NCBI GenBank assembly: GCA_018881555.1
Contig: JACAXG010000107.1
Coordinates: forward strand, 710,406 to 774,405
From: Amblyornis subalaris
Taxonomy: Eukaryota; Chordata; Aves; Passeriformes; Ptilonorhynchidae
Length of the DNA stretch: 64,000 nucleotides
Reading direction: 5' to 3'
Shown one piece after another: positions 27,251 through 40,000 of this stretch. The notes beneath the pieces were generated by a model. The model saw only the letters and a program-made list of their open reading frames with translations. It made no database searches and had not been told where the DNA came from. Made by a program: the position numbers and the translations under genes. The number at the start of each line of letters is the position of its first letter. Position 1 is the stretch's first letter.

Positions 27251-30200
27251 CACCTTTTACAGTGCTGTATTAACCCTATACCACCCAGGACAGTCAGAAT
27301 ACACATTATTACCCTTGGGAAAATTAGGGTGGTGGGTCAACTGAGGCAAATTAAATGTTAGACAGTGTTAGAGACAGATACTTTCATCCTGGGCTTGTAT
27401 GTCCTTCCTTCACATCCACTCCAGGCATTCCCACCACCCACTGAATGAACCCTGAATGAACCTCTGCAGGCTCTGGAATAGAAACCTCCCTGTGAGCTCT
27501 CTGCTTGATGATCCATTTGTAGGATGTGTCAAGGACAGTCTCTGGAGGAGAGAATAAGGTTCCTAACACTCATCTGGGATTCATCCTGCCCAAATTGGGA
27601 AATTTACAGTTTGGATAGGTAGTCCCTTCAAAATCCCTTCCCAGTTAACAAGAAACACAAACTTCTGGGTCCCCACTAAAAGGGAATTGAGACAAACTGG
27701 ATCAGACAACCTGGAGTCAGGTAAAAGCTACCCCAGCTCAAATACTTGTGTTATAAAATACTACAGGTACCTGCCTTTAAAACAGTATGAAATACTATTT
27801 CATAATAGTAAACCAGAAAAAATATCCTAAGCAAGTGAAATGAAAATAAAGTGAAGAATTAATTAACTAAATAGAGGTGGTTAAAGTAAATAAAGGAAAC
27901 AATTATCATATCAAAATAAAAGACAAGAAAGATGATTAAATGAGTCTTCAAAAGACCCATGAGAAACTCATGAAAGACATAATATGCATTTACCTGGTTT
28001 TTAGTCTTTCATGATTTCATTTTAATTTTTATTCACCACCATCTGATAATTGCAAGAAACAGTTACTTCAACCATAGGCAATTTAAACCATTTTAATTTT
28101 TTTTTCCAGGGCCAAGAGACAAAAGAACCTATTTATTGCCTGAAGGGATTTTTACTAAAATGAAAGCTTAATCTTTCATGTTTTTTTAAGCAAAGGCTTT
28201 TAAAAAATCATTTCTAACAATGCTGTAGGGAGACACTTCCATGGGTATGCAAAATTGAAATTACAAATTTACAATTATAAAAAAATTAATAGTTTGGGGG
28301 ATTGTATTGTCTCTGTTCTTTCTGAATGAATACTCTTTCAAGCTTAAGAGAAAGTATTTAGCACACGGAGGAGAACGAGTGTCCTTAGACTCTCTGGCGG
28401 TCAAAGCTGTTTAGTCAGAATGTACGAGGGAAAGATCATTGGAGTCTCATCTGTTTGGAAATGCTCAAATATCAGATTTCCTGTTGGTTCCTCACTTCCT
28501 GGCCTGTTTTTCTGTGTTGCCAATGCACTGAAGTTGGCCCGACCACTATCCCCTCTGTACGAGTGTGGTGCACTGAAGGTTGCTAAATCTTATCTATGTA
28601 AAATTAAGCTTCAAGTTGAATTTTAACTGAAACAACCACCTTTTGGGGATCTTATGACACATGTTTACAAAGGACAGAACAAGAGCTCTTGGTCAAAGAT
28701 TGATTCAGGGGAGATCTTCAGGGGATCTTCAGGGGAGATACATCTGGGTAGAAACACAGATGTGATTTATGCCATGGTTTAAGGCATACTAGAAGCACAC
28801 ACTTATGCCCATCCCGGTTCTGTGCAGTATCTTGCCTTTAACAGCATCAAGAAAAGGATCAAGAAAAGGATTAAATTTAAGTATCTACCTTTGCACTGTC
28901 CCAAATGTGGGCAGTTTTCTCAACTGAGAAATATTAATTTAACGCATTATCTGGAGAGACACAAACATTTCTTCCTGGGCTTAGTGCAGGCTTTGAAATC
29001 AGACAAAATAATTTACACTTATAAAACACAACAAACTGAAGTGTTCTATTAAAAGAAAACTAGACCAAAAAAATACCCTTAAGGCCTCCAAACATCCACA
29101 CATTGAAAGGCAGATTTAAATGTTTTCTGCCAGCATAATTCAAGTTTTAGTGGAAACACTTTGAGCTACTATGAAAAGCTTTATCAAACTAAATTCATTT
29201 TCCATAGAGCAGAGAAGAATCATTGAAGATATTATTCAGGTTTACAAAATATTTTATAAGGTGCAGAATGTGGAACCAGATAAGGAAGGTTAAACTGAAG
29301 AACATTTTAACAAGGCTTGATTTTAGGCTGATTGTGCAACATAAACAGGTCAGTGGACCTATCAGAGAGAGATTTTTCAAGCTGTCTAATATTAGAAACA
29401 CTTGGGTACAGGTACTATCTGTAAGACTTCCAAAGGCAACTGGCATTCTGAATACACTATTTCAAAGGCTAAATGTCCAGAAGTTTTTGAAAATAACACA
29501 AGTTCAATGTGATAGCCAAAATAATTAATCTCTTTGGAAAAAACCTTGGTACCTTCTGCTCTACAATAACACCCTGAACAAGAGGAAGCTCCAGTTACCC
29601 CAAAGATGTGTCTGCCCAGCCCAGCTGAAGGACCTGTCTAACCACGGGCCTCTGCAGACCTGGACATCAGATAAAACCACCTTCCAAGTACTCAAGGAGC
29701 CTCAAGACCAGGTTAAAAGAGGGAACAGCAAGTCAGACTGTCTGGATAAGAAGACTCTGTTGGAGAGGGAAAGAGCAAAATATGGACCTTAAGGCTGAAN
29801 CCAAGTTCTGTGCTGACATGCCAAAACAGAGTGCACGATGGGAACAGTCTGGTGCCACTTTGCTGCAGAGTAGCAATGAAAAAAGCAGTTAATTCCCAGC
29901 CCCTCTGCATCACAGTGCAGCGCACTGAGCTGCCCTGAGACATCTAGTCAGTATGGGTCAAGACATGTTGTGTGTGTCTTGGGAGGACAGGCTGCTCAGA
30001 CATTTATCAGCTAAACTGCAGAGATACCACAGAGCATGCATGAAATGCAACATTTCTGCTTCTATAAATGGGTGACATTTAGACAGGAGCAACGTGGAAA
30101 CATTGACACTGGGACAAGCCTTTCGCAAAGCATCCCAGCTCAACGGTGGAGGGAAGAGATTGCTCACATTTTAAAAAAATACATCAGCTAACCAAAATTA

Positions 30201-31445
30201 CTTTCACCCAATCTGCTTCTCAGAGATGTTGCTAATGAATATTATTTTTAGGTCGAGATGAGGCTCATGCCAGAAACAGGAAAACTCTGCACAAAATTAG
30301 TATTAGCCGAGCTGCCTTCCATTTAACCTCTGTCCCAAACAAACAATAAAACTGTAACAGAATGGGAGCCCTGGGCAGCACTAACACCCAGCACCACACT
30401 TGGTCCCAGTTCTATTGTGCAGTGAAGATTGTTTTCCTTACTGATGAGCTCAAACTGTCTGCCATGAATTACTTTTTCATTGGGAATAAATACACACTTA
30501 AACAAGATTAAACACAAATGTTCTTTAGTGGTGTCTAAAATAATATGAATGCTTTTTAGAACAGCAATAAACACACTTCATGATGCAAATAATTACACCC
30601 TGCAGCCTTTATGTAACAATAAGTGTCCGGATTCTCTACTCAGCTACATCACTGTAAATCCAGAGTAACTACACTGAATCAACATCTCTCTCTGTGCCTT
30701 CTGGAGNTGCTGAAATGTTACCTAAGTCTGAATTTGCCATGATTTCTCTCTAGGGTGTTGTAGACACCAGACATGCATGGCTGAAAGTCCACATGATGGT
30801 CATGAAGGTATCTCCACCTCTTATCCTGTCCCTTTTCCCCACATAAATCTGGTTTCTGCTTAGTGTCATGAAGTCAGAATCCAGCTGTGTATTCCTTGTG
30901 CATCTGATATCACTTCTGTAACTGTATGGTCAGGACCAGAAGAAAGCTCAACTGAGCTACAGCAAGAAAAAGAGAAGGAAAAAAAAAAAGAGAAGGACTT
31001 CACAAAAATTCATGACGGGTAAAGGCAAGATGTGAGTGTGCTGGGAATCAAAGATCAGTATCTCGGGGATTCAAAAGAACCGCCTGAGCTGATTTTTCTG
31101 TAGGATGGGAAAAATTTGGTCATGTTCTGAATTATTTCTGAAAAGTTAATTTTAACTTAAGTTTCGCATGCAATTGTAGTTTTCACATAGAGTTTTGTAA
31201 GATGGGTCTGTTAGGCTTTAATGGCCCCAGAAATGAATCTGGAAGGGTGAACATGTCCACACTGGACCACTTGAAAAAGAGTTATTTCCTTAAAAATAAC
31301 AGCGACAAAATGTATTCAGCTATTAAAGGTTCTTCAGAATTNACATGAGCACGGAACTTAGACACAACACGGAATCAGCATTTTAAGGATCATCTTCCCA
31401 CCGCCTCCCACGTTTGTGTGTTGCAGGCAGGCACTCTGCCCTTAC

Positions 31446-31580
31446 CTGGACTTGTGAGGGCTCCCAGAGCACCAGTCGTTGTGGAGAGAGGGTTTGCATT
31501 GGTGGTGGTAGCTGAGGTCTGGGCGGCGGCTGCTGCGGCTGCTAAAGTTGCCAAATTCTGTAATTGTAAAGCGTTCATGC
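31446..31580 (-). CDS. CELF2: CELF2 exon: alanine-run linker exon (135 nt)
   Basis: The acceptor is cttctccacacag and the donor is gtaagg (31445-31440). The exon is phase 1-1 with 44 whole codons. It encodes MNALQLQNLATL, then a run of seven alanines, then QTSATTTNANPLS and TTTGALGALTSP. The alanine run uses mixed GCA/GCC codons, so it is not a pure triplet expansion. Against human CELF2 as I remember it, the Ser/Thr-rich part shows small changes (ATTT for ATST, TTTG for TTSS), as expected for a bird. The exon is symmetric, so inclusion or skipping changes linker length without breaking frame. A short TGATGATGA-type repeat sits 38-53 bases upstream of the acceptor, in the usual branch-point zone or just beyond. 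Confidence 0.97.
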
Positions 31581-31617
31581 CTGTGTGGAGAAGCAACAGG
31601 GTTAATTAAAACAGATA

Positions 31618-31634
31618 ATCATCATCATCATCAA
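31618..31634. repeat. (TCA)5 short repeat near the 3' splice site
   Basis: On the transcribed strand it reads TGATGATGATGATGA, 38-53 bases before the alanine-run exon. Each unit offers a possible branch-point adenosine. Confidence 0.8.
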
Positions 31635-34600
31635 AAAAGTGCTGTTTTCAATGGACATGGAGCTTGGGGTGTACCTTGCCACCAATAAAATCAGTTCTTT
31701 TCACTCCCAAGCTGTCTATAATCTGGAACCACCTCTTAGAGCACCTGAACAGCATCTCTCACCTCTCTACCTTGGAGCTGAGAGAATGAACCAAAGGCAC
31801 CAGCCTATACTTCAGGAAAATTAAACCTGGTTTGTGCCTCTTCTATAAGGGAAGTGTGGAATTAAAAGTCATTTAAACTCTGCGTGAAGCCCAGGCACAA
31901 TATTATTTCCTGACACAACAGGGGATGTAAAGAAGATAACTAACATTTAAAACACATTCAAGACAGGGTCATATAATCAGGATGAATACAATTTGTTTCC
32001 CGTCTCCTCTGAATATAACTACTAAGGTTATGCTGTGCAGTAGCCAATAATTGTGCTTAATTTCCTTTTGATGGTTCTTTTCTAAAAACATATATGAATT
32101 AAGTACATCAAATTAGTATCAGCCTGACCACAGAGCCATCATTGAGACAGGCATTTTCAGGCTGTAAGCTCTGGACTGTGATACCAAGTCTACTCAGTCC
32201 TCTGTTGCTTCATTATTTTAGATGTGGAGGAGATACACCTGCATTTTAGTGAGGACCCTCAAGAAATGGAGGCATTTAAGTAGCAAAGGCTTTAATTTAG
32301 ATGGCAAGTAAAAAAGGCCAAACAATAAACAGAACTTATGTGAAATGAAAAAGATGATTAAGGAACAGGCAATGGCATAAATTTGCTTTATTTAGAGGGA
32401 CAGCAGTCTGTCTCTCCAGAGGACTTCAAAAGTATGTACCTTTTACCTTGGAGCAGACAAAGTACTTAGGCACTGACTCTAAGGTGAAATACTTCAGTAA
32501 GAGCTAAAATGCAGATATAAGATAGATGCTAGCATTAACCAGACTGAATCCTTCTCAGGATCATCTGAGTAAGACCAACTGTCCTCAGGAGGGATGTTCA
32601 GACTGGGCATTTACATAAGGATGTGAGAGAAATGGTTTGGATGGCAGTGAGAGATCATCCTTATGGTTTGGACACATGAAGGAGATCTGTGAGGGCTTCA
32701 GCCCTCAACAGAGTTGACAAAAAGGAAAAACCAAAAGATTAAAAGAGTTTTATAATGTTCTTGTAGTCCTGATAGTACAAGTACACTCATGAAAGGTTAG
32801 GTGCTAGAAAGAGCAATACCTTTTCTAGACCTAGTGACAGAGCTTGTAAGATTGCAGGAGTTTTTGGGAATACTCAAAGAAGAAGAGCTTGAACGCCTGG
32901 AAACTTGTCTGATTTTTTCTGAATGTTAGTTTGTCTACAAGAGATATTACTTCTCCCTGCGCGCTTTCTTTCTCAACCAGGGAAAGTTAATAACAACTTG
33001 GAAAAGACGAAAAGAAGAGAGTTTAAATATTATACTCGGTAGGTATGTTTGAGAAGAAAAAAAATGCTGTGAAGGAGAGGTATTTTCTAGGAATTCAGAA
33101 CTCCTGCAAGAATGGCGACTGACATTACTTTCGAAAGGACATGTTGCAGACTCAGGTCGGTACAATCAACAATCTCCATAAAGAGGAATTCTTACTGTCC
33201 CAGAATTAGGGACTGTGAAATGAGCCTTGATAAAAGCATCTATTTGTGAATAAAGCCCCAAATTTAAATACAGAGTATCCCAACGGGCAGGTCAGGCCAC
33301 AGGTGAGCACCTAATCTGACTGAGGTTCTAATGTCAGTGTCTCAGTCAATGCCCAAAGTCAGCTCAGATGATGGTGTTTTTGAAAACGTAACATAATTAC
33401 AATGGTAGGAGTAAAGGTTTTAGTTGATCCAAAATATACCAATTCATAGCCTGGAGCCTGTACAACACACTTGGAGGAATTATGTGACCAAAAAAGCCCT
33501 TTAAGGTTTCTTTTGGAGGCTAAAGACCATCTTAAGGGACAAGGCTTTTCTCAGACACTACCAACCCAAACTATTTTGCAAGTAACCGTTCAGATACAGG
33601 TTCAGGTATGCAAGCAACATTGTTTTATTTGTGTAATTACTCATCTGACTTATTGGCTTGCCTTGGTTGTAAGTATTTTTTCCCCATTGAAGAATTATCT
33701 TACTTTGATAGTAAGTATCTGCAGATTATTTCACACAAGATTTAAGGAACGGAGAAGACTTAAGCTGGGGCCCAACTCTTTGCAAACAAAGCAAGTCAGT
33801 ACTTCAAAATTAGATACGTAATTCATTTTCATCTTGGACTGATATTGGTCCTTGATTATCATTTACCTTCCTATTTCCTAAGAAGCATAAATAATTCAGC
33901 AAAGAATGTCCAGCAAACATTGCTGGTCCTCACCGAGGCTGTACTTTGTGCCATTCCGTAACAAGGATTGAGGAAAGCAGTGGGTTGCTCTCCTCCAGAG
34001 GCATGGCTTTCTGTCACCCACTATTTAGTTATTCATCAGAAGGACCAGTCATAACCAGGTTATATNCTCTATGGTTTCTTTGGACTTTTAAATGACACAC
34101 ATGGCAGGATTAAATATGGTTCTAGAGGAGAGCCTAGGCCAGACAAGGTCAACAGGCAGCGGAGCAAACAACTGCTCTCTCTGCACTCCTGAATCACCCT
34201 TGCACCTCTGTGGATGCAAAACAAATACCATCACTGCCTCATCCTACAAAACCCTTTTGTTTTTAATATAGTGGGACATTCCTGTATAAGCACCTGAGGA
34301 ACCCATCAGTTTGACAAATGAGTTTCGATGCCCAAAGAAGATCAACGAGCAAGAGCTCGGTGGTGTTGAAGTTTTCTCCTCACCCAATCTGTTTTACTGT
34401 AGAGGTGTCTAAGACACCACCCACAAAACAGTTCNGCAGATGTTGTAGAGTGTCAGCTTGGGTGCCTGAAGCAAAAAAGACCTGCTGGCTGTTGTCACAC
34501 TTGAGTAAGAGAAGGGCAGCAAAGACCCTGCTGAACTGAGCACCCAAATGTGACTGTCAGCAAGGGCTCATGGCACACACTGTCACCCAGCAAGCTCTAG

Positions 34601-36499
34601 AGCCCATTTTGTCAACAGTTTTGTCACTTAATATGCATCCTCTTTAGGATCCTCTGTCTGCTCAAACATCTGAAAAATAAGTCCTGTCATCACTGTTTCA
34701 TGGTCCTCAGGCATTTTACCATCTCTGCTCCCTCTTTATTGGTTTCTCCCATCAACTTGTCAGGAATGTCAACATCCCACTTGCTTGGACAAACTTGAGG
34801 AGGGAAACCAAATGCTCTGAAGTCCCAGACCCCAAAAGTACTTTGTTTTCAAATGGGGATTTTTGGTTCAATTGAACTTCAGCTAAGGTACCGTTCTGTG
34901 GGATGAATCTGCTCTCTCATTCTCTCCCCCTTCACACGCTCTTTTCACACATTTCACATCCTACAGTTTTTTTTCAAAACAGTCCCAAATCCCGCAACAG
35001 TGCTGGACAGCAAATGAGTAGATGGATTTTATTTGAAAGTGCTGCTCACTCAGCAAATGCATCTCTCTCTGAAGAAATGCAAATCGCTTAACACTGAGGA
35101 ACAGCCTCATAGGCAGAGCTGCACATGAAAAATGAAAATCCTCCTGTAGAGGGAAAAAAACCCCTTCTGGGTAAGGAATAACTCTTGATCTTCATGATGG
35201 AGACAATGTTGGGAATTAAAGGGAAATGATTAAAAAGACCAGAATCACAATACAGTTTGATTCCATTTTTAATAACATGTATTTACCAATGTGCTATCAG
35301 CTTGGCAAATATTCAAGATCGCAAGGAAATTCAACTTTCATTTTGTTATTTGGCAGATTAAAAAAACAATTAAATTATGTACAAAACAGATGCACAGTAT
35401 GCCTTGCTTGAAACTTAAGATTTTTTAAAAAATTATTTATAAGGATAGGGGCATGAAAATTTAATTTAATGTTCACCTTAGGTAATTTTGTGTCTTATTG
35501 TTCACAGCAATTACCATAAATCTACATATCAATAAGCGAGAACAGATGTCAGTTGTTACAAGTGCTTGCCAATCAGGCCTGTTAAAAAGTGACAGATGGA
35601 TGGTGATAGAACATTCTCATAAGGCCTATTAGCACATTCACAGGAAATTTTTGTAGTGCTGCACAGTCACAGATGCAGTTCTGTGAAAACACGGGAAAAT
35701 TTGAGAGCATGAGATTTACATTTTACAACTTCTTGTGCTGCCTCTGACACAAACTTTCATACAATGAAGTAATTTGCCTCATTTCAGTCAGTGCAGCTTT
35801 TCTCCTGTGATAACTGTAAATTTGGAATTATTGGGTATTTGTAGAGGAGGGAACAGAGTCAAAAGCCATTCCTGAAGACTTCTTAGGCCTCATCAGCTCT
35901 TGGGTTTCCAAAACCATAATAAAATCATATTAGGAAATAGCTGAGATTTGCTTACTGAACAAATTGCTAAAAAAGGAAGGCACTGGCTACATTTAGTGGC
36001 ACCGTATGCAAGGAGAGTTTCAAAGTTGGTGGTGATTATCAGAAGCAAATCTGATAGCTCATAAGCAGTTCCCACTGACTTGACTTCCTTTGCTTCGGAA
36101 ATTTTATCCTTCTCAATTATTAGAATTTATACCTTCTGAATTAAATCCTGACTGCAGCTTAAAAAATGTGGATTAAGTAAAATTTATCATTCCAGGCTAA
36201 ATAGCAACTATTTGCTAACACTGACATCAGCCATTTTGGATGCTGATGGTAAAATGGGTGTAAAGGTGTGGAGTGTGATGCTATTCCAGCAATATTCTAA
36301 GAATTAAAATAGACAGGAGATCTGAGTGCTACTTCCATCAAACCCTGTGCCTACCTTTAGAAAAGCTGCTTATCTGAGCAGGGCTTGAGGTACCCTGACC
36401 AGTTCCTGTTTGATTTAGCAAAGCCTTTAAAACAACTTTTAAATCCACACTTGATTTTGCCCTGTTTTTAAGAGTGTGTGCTTAAATCTGACTGGAGGT

Positions 36500-36562
36500 T
36501 CACAGACTCATAGAACGGTTTGAGTTGGAAGGGACCGTAAAGATCACCTAATTCCAACCCCC
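36500..36562 (-). mobile_element. CR1 LINE 3' tail fragment
   Basis: The sequence ACAGACTCATAGAACGGTTT, GAGTTGGAAGGGACCGTAAA and GATCACCTAATTCCAACCCC is the complement of the CR1 extreme 3' end. Only about 60 bases remain. Confidence 0.85.
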
Positions 36563-36786
36563 CTAGAGCCTTTTGTTGACTTTTGTGGGATTTCAGCCCA
36601 TTTTCAGGTTACACATGCTCTAAACACATCCTGGCAAGAAGTGTGATTTTGTCAATTGAAACTTCTTCAGTCCTAGTGGGAAGGATTCAGCTGATCTAAC
36701 TCATCCACAAAAAAGTTACTCACTGAGGCTCTTGCTATATCAAAGAAGAGAGAGGAGGGATGAAATAATCTGATCCTAAAATGGAA

Positions 36787-37090
36787 CCATAGAACCATTG
36801 AATCATAGAATGTTTGGGATGGAATGGACCATAAAGACCATCTAGTTCCAATCCCCCTGCCATGGGCAAGGACACTTTCCATTAGACCAGGTTGCTCAAA
36901 GCTCAAGGCCCACCTTTCAAGGGATGTCTTTCAACAGACCAGGTTGCTCCAAGCCCCATCCAACCCGGCCTTGAACACTTCCAGGGATGGAGCATCCACA
37001 GCTTCTCTGGGCAACCTGTGCCAGTGCCTTACCACCCTCACAGTGAAGAATTTCTTCCTAATTTATATAATATTTTCCTAATATCCATTA
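36787..37090 (-). mobile_element. CR1 LINE 3' fragment with internal duplication
   Basis: It starts with ACCATTGAATCATAGAATG and follows the CR1 complement (CCATCTAGTTCCAATCCCCC, TGGAGCATCCACAGCTTCTC, AATTTCTTCCTAAT). The box GACCAGGTTGCTC occurs twice, at 36885 and 36937, with similar flanks, which looks like a local 52-base tandem duplication. It is 5' truncated. Confidence 0.92.
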
Positions 37091-40000
37091 AAGAGATTAA
37101 CCCCAGCCTTGGTAGGATGAATCACTGCCTGGGGTGACTCCCTCTTCACTGACATCGCAGGGAGATGGGATACCTACTCTCCTAACTGCTGAGGTTCAGT
37201 GGGATGAATTCCACCCACAGAGGGGCCAAGGGAAGAACAAGCCCTCTCACCCTCCTTTTACTGGTTATGGAAAGCACAGACAGAGCTACAGATCTTGTGC
37301 TCAGACCTGGCCAAACTTCCACGTTGTGCACTTTTACCACCTGAAGAAGCATGTCCCCTCAACTGCTGAGAACTGTTTTTTCCTCTCAAGGTGCCTCTCC
37401 CTCTCCTCTGAGAAGGGGCAACGTGTGGATTGTGAAAAGGCTCACTTGCTGCAAACTCTGCCTCTCCAGAAAAAGCTAAANAAGAGTTGTTAAATTTATT
37501 AGCGAAAAGAAAAAAAAAGTGCTAATTTTATGTGTTAAAATAACTAGGACTTTCAATGGAATTAGAGTTACAAAAGCTGAATGTTTTTGGTNCCTGAGGT
37601 CAACATTTTCAAAACTGGTAGTTATCTTTAAGAAACAGCTATCTCCCTTGAGCTGGAAACAGTTTCTCAGTGACCTTTACTTTTAATATGATATCCCTAA
37701 AGAGGTCATAGCAGAAATCCTCCTTCTGTATGGCTTTGCTGGAATGAAGCCATCTAAGAGTCAGAGGATACAAAGGATCCTTTGGCCAATGCAAAAGTAT
37801 AGAGCTTTTGTGCAGATGGTCCTGGCTTCCAACTGGTCCCTCCAGATCCACTGAGCCAATCCAACAATTAGAGGAAAATATTCAGAAAGCAGAACCTTGC
37901 ANAGTTTCTCTCACCCATCTGCTCCTACAGACTCTGCAACAGGAGGAAATCTGGCTTGGGTAGCAGAAGAAGGGTGGAATGGATTGAGCAGGGCTCAGAA
38001 AGGGCCAGAAGTTCAACCCAAAATGCAACCAAACTGCGAGAGAACTTGGAAAGGACTAGGAAAAAAAAAATAGATTGGAAAAATATAAAAAGTCCCAGCT
38101 GCAGAGGGCTTAGGGATCTGAAAGCCAAAGAAGAAAAGCCAAACCCATGGTTTCTTCTCCCTCAGAAAGCACAATACACTGTCTGTTCAATGAAATTAAG
38201 AGAAACCCTTTGTGTCTTTTTATGAGTATTGTACATTCTTGTATGTCCTGAATGGTCACACATACAGAAATATTGCTGTATGAACCAATATTTATTCCTG
38301 CCAAAACATTTGACATTAATGGACGATAGAAAATCTTCATAGACTGTATATTTTTTAAATATTGAAAATATTGAAACATTTTCTAACAATCATCCCAACA
38401 ATAGCAAACCTCCTTGTTTACACTCTCTGTATAGCAATTCCCAAGCCCTTAAACAGGCAGGTTGGCTTAAATAACTGCAGCTTTCAGGACCTGCTCCAGC
38501 ACCAGCCAAATTCAATGCAAACATTCAAGCAACATCAATCTCCTTTGAACTAAGCTTCCCATGCAATTTGTATATATTTGAAGGAGGAATTTTTATTTGC
38601 TTGAAAGGTTNCTAGTGCTTAATGTAGCTTGCATTGTCTTTTAAAGTAAGAGAATCAAATCACATAATGTAATTCATCTATGTTATTAGCCTCCCCCAAA
38701 GACAAAGTGCAGGCTAGACACTGAGGCTGGAAAGGCATGTGAGAGGAAACACTGCCTTTAAATTAGCATTAGCAGATATCAGAGGAGGGGAGGAAAAGTG
38801 AGGAAGTGCTCACCATAAAATATACCCATAAGGATGGCATGTCCTTGCATGTTTTATACAGGACAATGAAGCAGAGTTTGGCAAGGTAGGATTAGTGCCT
38901 GTAATCAAGGCCAGGGGATTACTATAATACCGAAGGCACCACTGCCAGCTCTCCCAACTTTATTACCAGTCTCAACATATTACATTGTTTTCTTTGGCTT
39001 GACTCATGAAAGAGAATGATTTCATGAAAATCTCGTTTTTCAATAAAAATGAGAAAAAAAAGAGCAGGGGAATTAAGCATGGAACCTTAAAGCTTGGAAA
39101 GCTAAATGGCAAGCTACAACTTTTTGTCTCTCAAATTTTAGGATCTCAAATTTTTGTTAAACCAGTTTCATGATTTGCTTGGACTTCACACAATGCTGAA
39201 TACATAGCAGGCTCAGTGGGCTGCTACAGCAAGAACAGTGTTCATTTTTAGAGCTGGTGCTGCGCTTAATATCTGTATGTTAGTGAGTACTTGAGAAAAA
39301 AAANCAACATTTTTCTTTGGATTTTATTCCTATCTTACAAACAAACAAAGAAACTCCAATACTCTTCAATCACGAGTGCCTAAAAATCCCACTCCTTTCA
39401 CCAAAATCAAAGAANCACTGCTTTTGCAACATAAAAACTACTTTAACCAAACTGAGGCATGGTGTTAGGGAAAGGGAATTTAAAACTCCACACTGAAGAA
39501 CAGTGTCTTTGCTCTGCTAGCAAAGAAAATTGCTTTGATTTAAGAAATAATATCACTGAGCATAGCAAATAACTCCTCACATGTGCAGTGGGGTGTGTGC
39601 TGTGTCCTTTCTGTTCTGTGCAGAGACAACACGAGCTTTAGCAGTATAAATAAACACATGCAGATCCAAAGGGCCCTAATTTTCTACAAGGGGGTGGCTG
39701 TATCAGAAGTCCTAATGTAGCAAACCGTGACTTCATCAAGNTTTAAGCACAAAAGAGATGCTAGAGCCCTGACATGGAAGTAAGAGTGGAATTTCAATGG
39801 CTCGTGTGGCTTTTGATCAAACTTTTAGTGTCTGAATTACATGGTAAGCACACCCATTGACTTCAAGGATGAAAGTTGCACCCCTCAAACACCAAGTTCA
39901 AAGAACTTGAAAGCCGCAATGACGGATCTTCTTAGCACCTTACTCAATTGTGTCTGGATTTTATTCCTCACTTTGAAATGTTATATTAATAGGCAAACTA

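Larger units (their letters stand above)
13302..31445 (-). other. CELF2 intron, 18.1 kb
   Basis: This is the longest complete intron in the window. It carries CR1 copies at 16417-16755, 17787-18216, 19090-19822 and 27160-27250, and a GGAGA simple repeat at 22012-22047. The remaining sequence is AT-rich and unrecognised. The span 21105-21215 has several homeodomain-type TAAT cores and is noted as a possible conserved element. No exon-like segment with coding bias and splice borders was seen. Confidence 0.8.
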
